Positions 62,001 through 64,000 of a stretch of DNA of 64,000 bases are shown here, piece by piece. Both the position numbers and the translations under genes were made by a program. This DNA is from Symbiodinium sp. CCMP2592 (taxonomy: Eukaryota > Sar > Dinophyceae > Suessiales > Symbiodiniaceae): positions 477,501 through 541,500 of the forward strand of contig CAJNDT010003113.1 of assembly GCA_905221615.1 (NCBI GenBank). The letters run 5' to 3'. Within the stretch, counting starts at the first letter, position 1; every line of letters starts with the position of its first letter. The notes beneath the pieces were generated by a model that did not search any database, was not told the origin of the DNA, and saw only the letters and a program-made list of their open reading frames with translations.

Positions 62001-64000
62001 GATCCAACCTAACCCAAAGGAAGCCCGAACCCGTAAACAAGTGCTTAGCAAAAACTGCAACCCTATAGATCCTAGAGCCTGGTTTTTGCCCAAGGCTTTG
62101 GGCCGTTTGATGTGGCTCCTGGCACCTTGTCGCCAGAATTGTGGCAGAAGGTCGAGGCAGGTTCGGAGCATTCCGAGGGTCCGGGCTGGAACTCGAAACT
62201 TAGCGCTTCTGGTGTAGGGCTTTGGGCCTAGAGCGTTTATGGTTTCAGGTTTTAGTGCGCAACCCCATCTTGAATCCCTATAACCCCCAACCAAACAGGA
62301 ACCATGAACGCAGGTTATACAACAAATATGTAGAATTATCCCCATCAAGGGACTGATAGTCCCAGGTACTGTAATTACGACCTACCTGATGAGTCCTATG
62401 CTACAGTGCCACTAAGGATCCCCTTTTGAGGAACCCGCACCTTATACTCGGTCTTATGCGCAGGAGCGCCTGGTACGTCACGCCGAGCGTCCGAAGCGGG
62501 GCGACGAGCCCGTCCGATGCGTTTTCCGGACACCTGGCCGGTGTCATCTTAGGGCTTTTTGGTTTCATGGGATCCTGCAAGGTGCTACTGCCACTTCTTT
62601 CTTGAGAGTTTGACGGGGTGCTACTTGTATGGGGTTGTGTGGGGTTCTGGGTTCTGTGGGTGTTGAACGGGTTTCGCATAGGAGGTCAGGGTTAATGGTT
62701 CAGGGTTGAGTGTAGGCCTGTTTCAGTGTTTAAGACTTCAAATCTCTGGTCGATCATTTCGGCAAATTTCAGGGTTTTGCATGGGGCTCTCAGCTTTGCA
62801 CAGGTTAATAGTTGCGCTTCTGCAGTACCTTTGGAAAGGGAAAGCAAGGCTGTCCTGCGCAGTACTACCAAGCTCCGATTCCAAACCTTTCTAGGTTTGC
62901 CTGTTGCTGCATCCGGATGACTCCCGGAGTTCCTTGCTTCGTAAACCTGCTCTGTCCACAACAAACCGCGTCTTCGGCCGAGGCATGGCATCTTCGAGGG
63001 CACCATTCGATGGCCTACGCCACCTTTGGGCGAAGGGGCGGTTCCTCATCGCGTCCTTCTGGTTTTCCGGGAGTTCTGCGATGGATCTTTCAAAACGAAG
63101 AGAGAGGCTTCAAGAGGTTTCTCCTTTGGACTTTCAGGTTGCAGCAGCCGCGGACCCTAAGCACCTCAGAAGCCAAAGAAGCCCTGAACCTAAACCTCAA
63201 GATCTCGTGCAGCACCAGCCCCATGACTTCGCTGATGCAGACGGTTTTTGCCAGCGCATAAACCCAGAGCACCAAGACCAAAGAAGACCTTCACCCTGAA
63301 ACACCCGAGAGACATCCTCAGACAGCTTTACCAGACTACTAAACTTTTGTGCTCCTTCGGCAGGCCCGTCTGCAGCCCAAAACCCTGCAGTTTTCTCAGG
63401 TGGTGCCACGGCTTCCCTCCTACTTCCATTCCTGCCGGGACCTGGCTGCGAGGCCCTACCAGGAAGCCATGGCGCCTCTCGCCGGAAGTACGGATCGCAG
63501 AAGCTCAGAGTTTAGGGCTCAGGCTTTGCGGTTTAGGCTTCATGCTTTGCGGTTGAGGCTTCAAACTTTGTTCCGGGTTGGGAGGTGGGCCCTGAAGATC
63601 AACCTTTGGGTTTGAGGGGTAGAGTTTCGGTTGTTTGGACCTACAGCTGCAGGGCTTGGTGTGAGAGTTGAGGTTTTCACACGCAACAGCCTTACGAAAG
63701 ATGATCACCATAGCTGTAACATCTAGCAGTCTCGAAATATTTGGGTGCAGTACTGCCAGCCTCAAACCTCTACAGAAAGCCTGAGCTCTGTAAAACCTAG
63801 AAAGACTCACATGCCCTAAACCCTAAACACGGGTTGCCGATCTTTCGCCGAGGCGCTTTCTGCCCCCTGCCGCAGGCGGCCGGCGGCCGCGAGTTCTGGA
63901 GCTGAACTGTGCCCTGGCTGAACCGGGTGTCGAACGGGGCTTTCATGATAGTCCTGGGTTTCTGGGTTTCATGGGAATAAATTGGTCAGGGACAGGGTGG
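58253..64000. other. Spacer to end of window
   Basis: No convincing gene. A (TA)n tract at 58998-59036; telomere-type CCCTAAACCCTAAA at 63814-63827; many CCCTAA/TTAGGG singles. Confidence 0.5.

Noticed and set aside
62380-62430. CTGATGAG word recalling a hammerhead core
   Set aside because: No following GAAA in a paired context.
62904-63299. 131-aa ORF with a charged C-terminal part
   Set aside because: No recognisable motif, a competing ORF in another frame, and no splice or context support.

Overview
The window looks like nuclear DNA of a dinoflagellate (Symbiodiniaceae-like is my guess). The signs are low density of host coding sequence, many microsatellites and minisatellites, scattered TTTAGGG/CCCTAAA telomere-type motifs, and two dinoflagellate-style Ty1/copia retrotransposons. 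No bacterial gene organisation, rRNA or tRNA gene was seen.

Layout. 1-1660 is a degenerate minisatellite. 2548-12340 is a complete but damaged copia element on the minus strand: 294-bp LTRs about 98% identical, 5-bp TSD TATTC, split gag, a long gag-pol with a frameshifted RNase H, and a third small ORF. 12341-21627 is mostly non-coding: trinucleotide arrays, inverted repeats, a METTL24-like methyltransferase pseudogene, and an AT-rich satellite with a 415-bp tandem duplication. 21628-41333 is a 19.7-kb plus-strand copia element inserted in that satellite, with 433-bp LTRs identical by eye and a perfect TSD GATAA. It carries an intact 3632-aa gag-pol ORF with an 800-aa C-terminal extension, then a second intact ORF of 2496 aa. 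41334-64000 is repeat-rich spacer with one plausible host gene (44291-45740, two exons), a few exon-like fragments, and long (GA)n and (TG)n tracts.

Main discovery candidate. ORF2 of the giant element contains what reads as a two-lobed Tpt1/KptA RNA 2'-phosphotransferase domain with the Arg-His-Arg-Arg set in place. Both elements have a primer-binding site of the Drosophila copia type, complementary to the anticodon arm of initiator tRNA-Met, which implies priming by a cleaved half-tRNA. An RNA-end or 2'-phosphate processing enzyme carried by a half-tRNA-primed retroelement is a testable link, given here as inference. The giant LTR also holds an 11-nt match to the 3' end of the dinoflagellate spliced leader and two tandem hairpins with a compensatory base change.

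Limits: all calls are by eye. Homology to Tpt1, METTL24, 2OG oxygenases and glycosyltransferase-like families is motif recognition without a database search.
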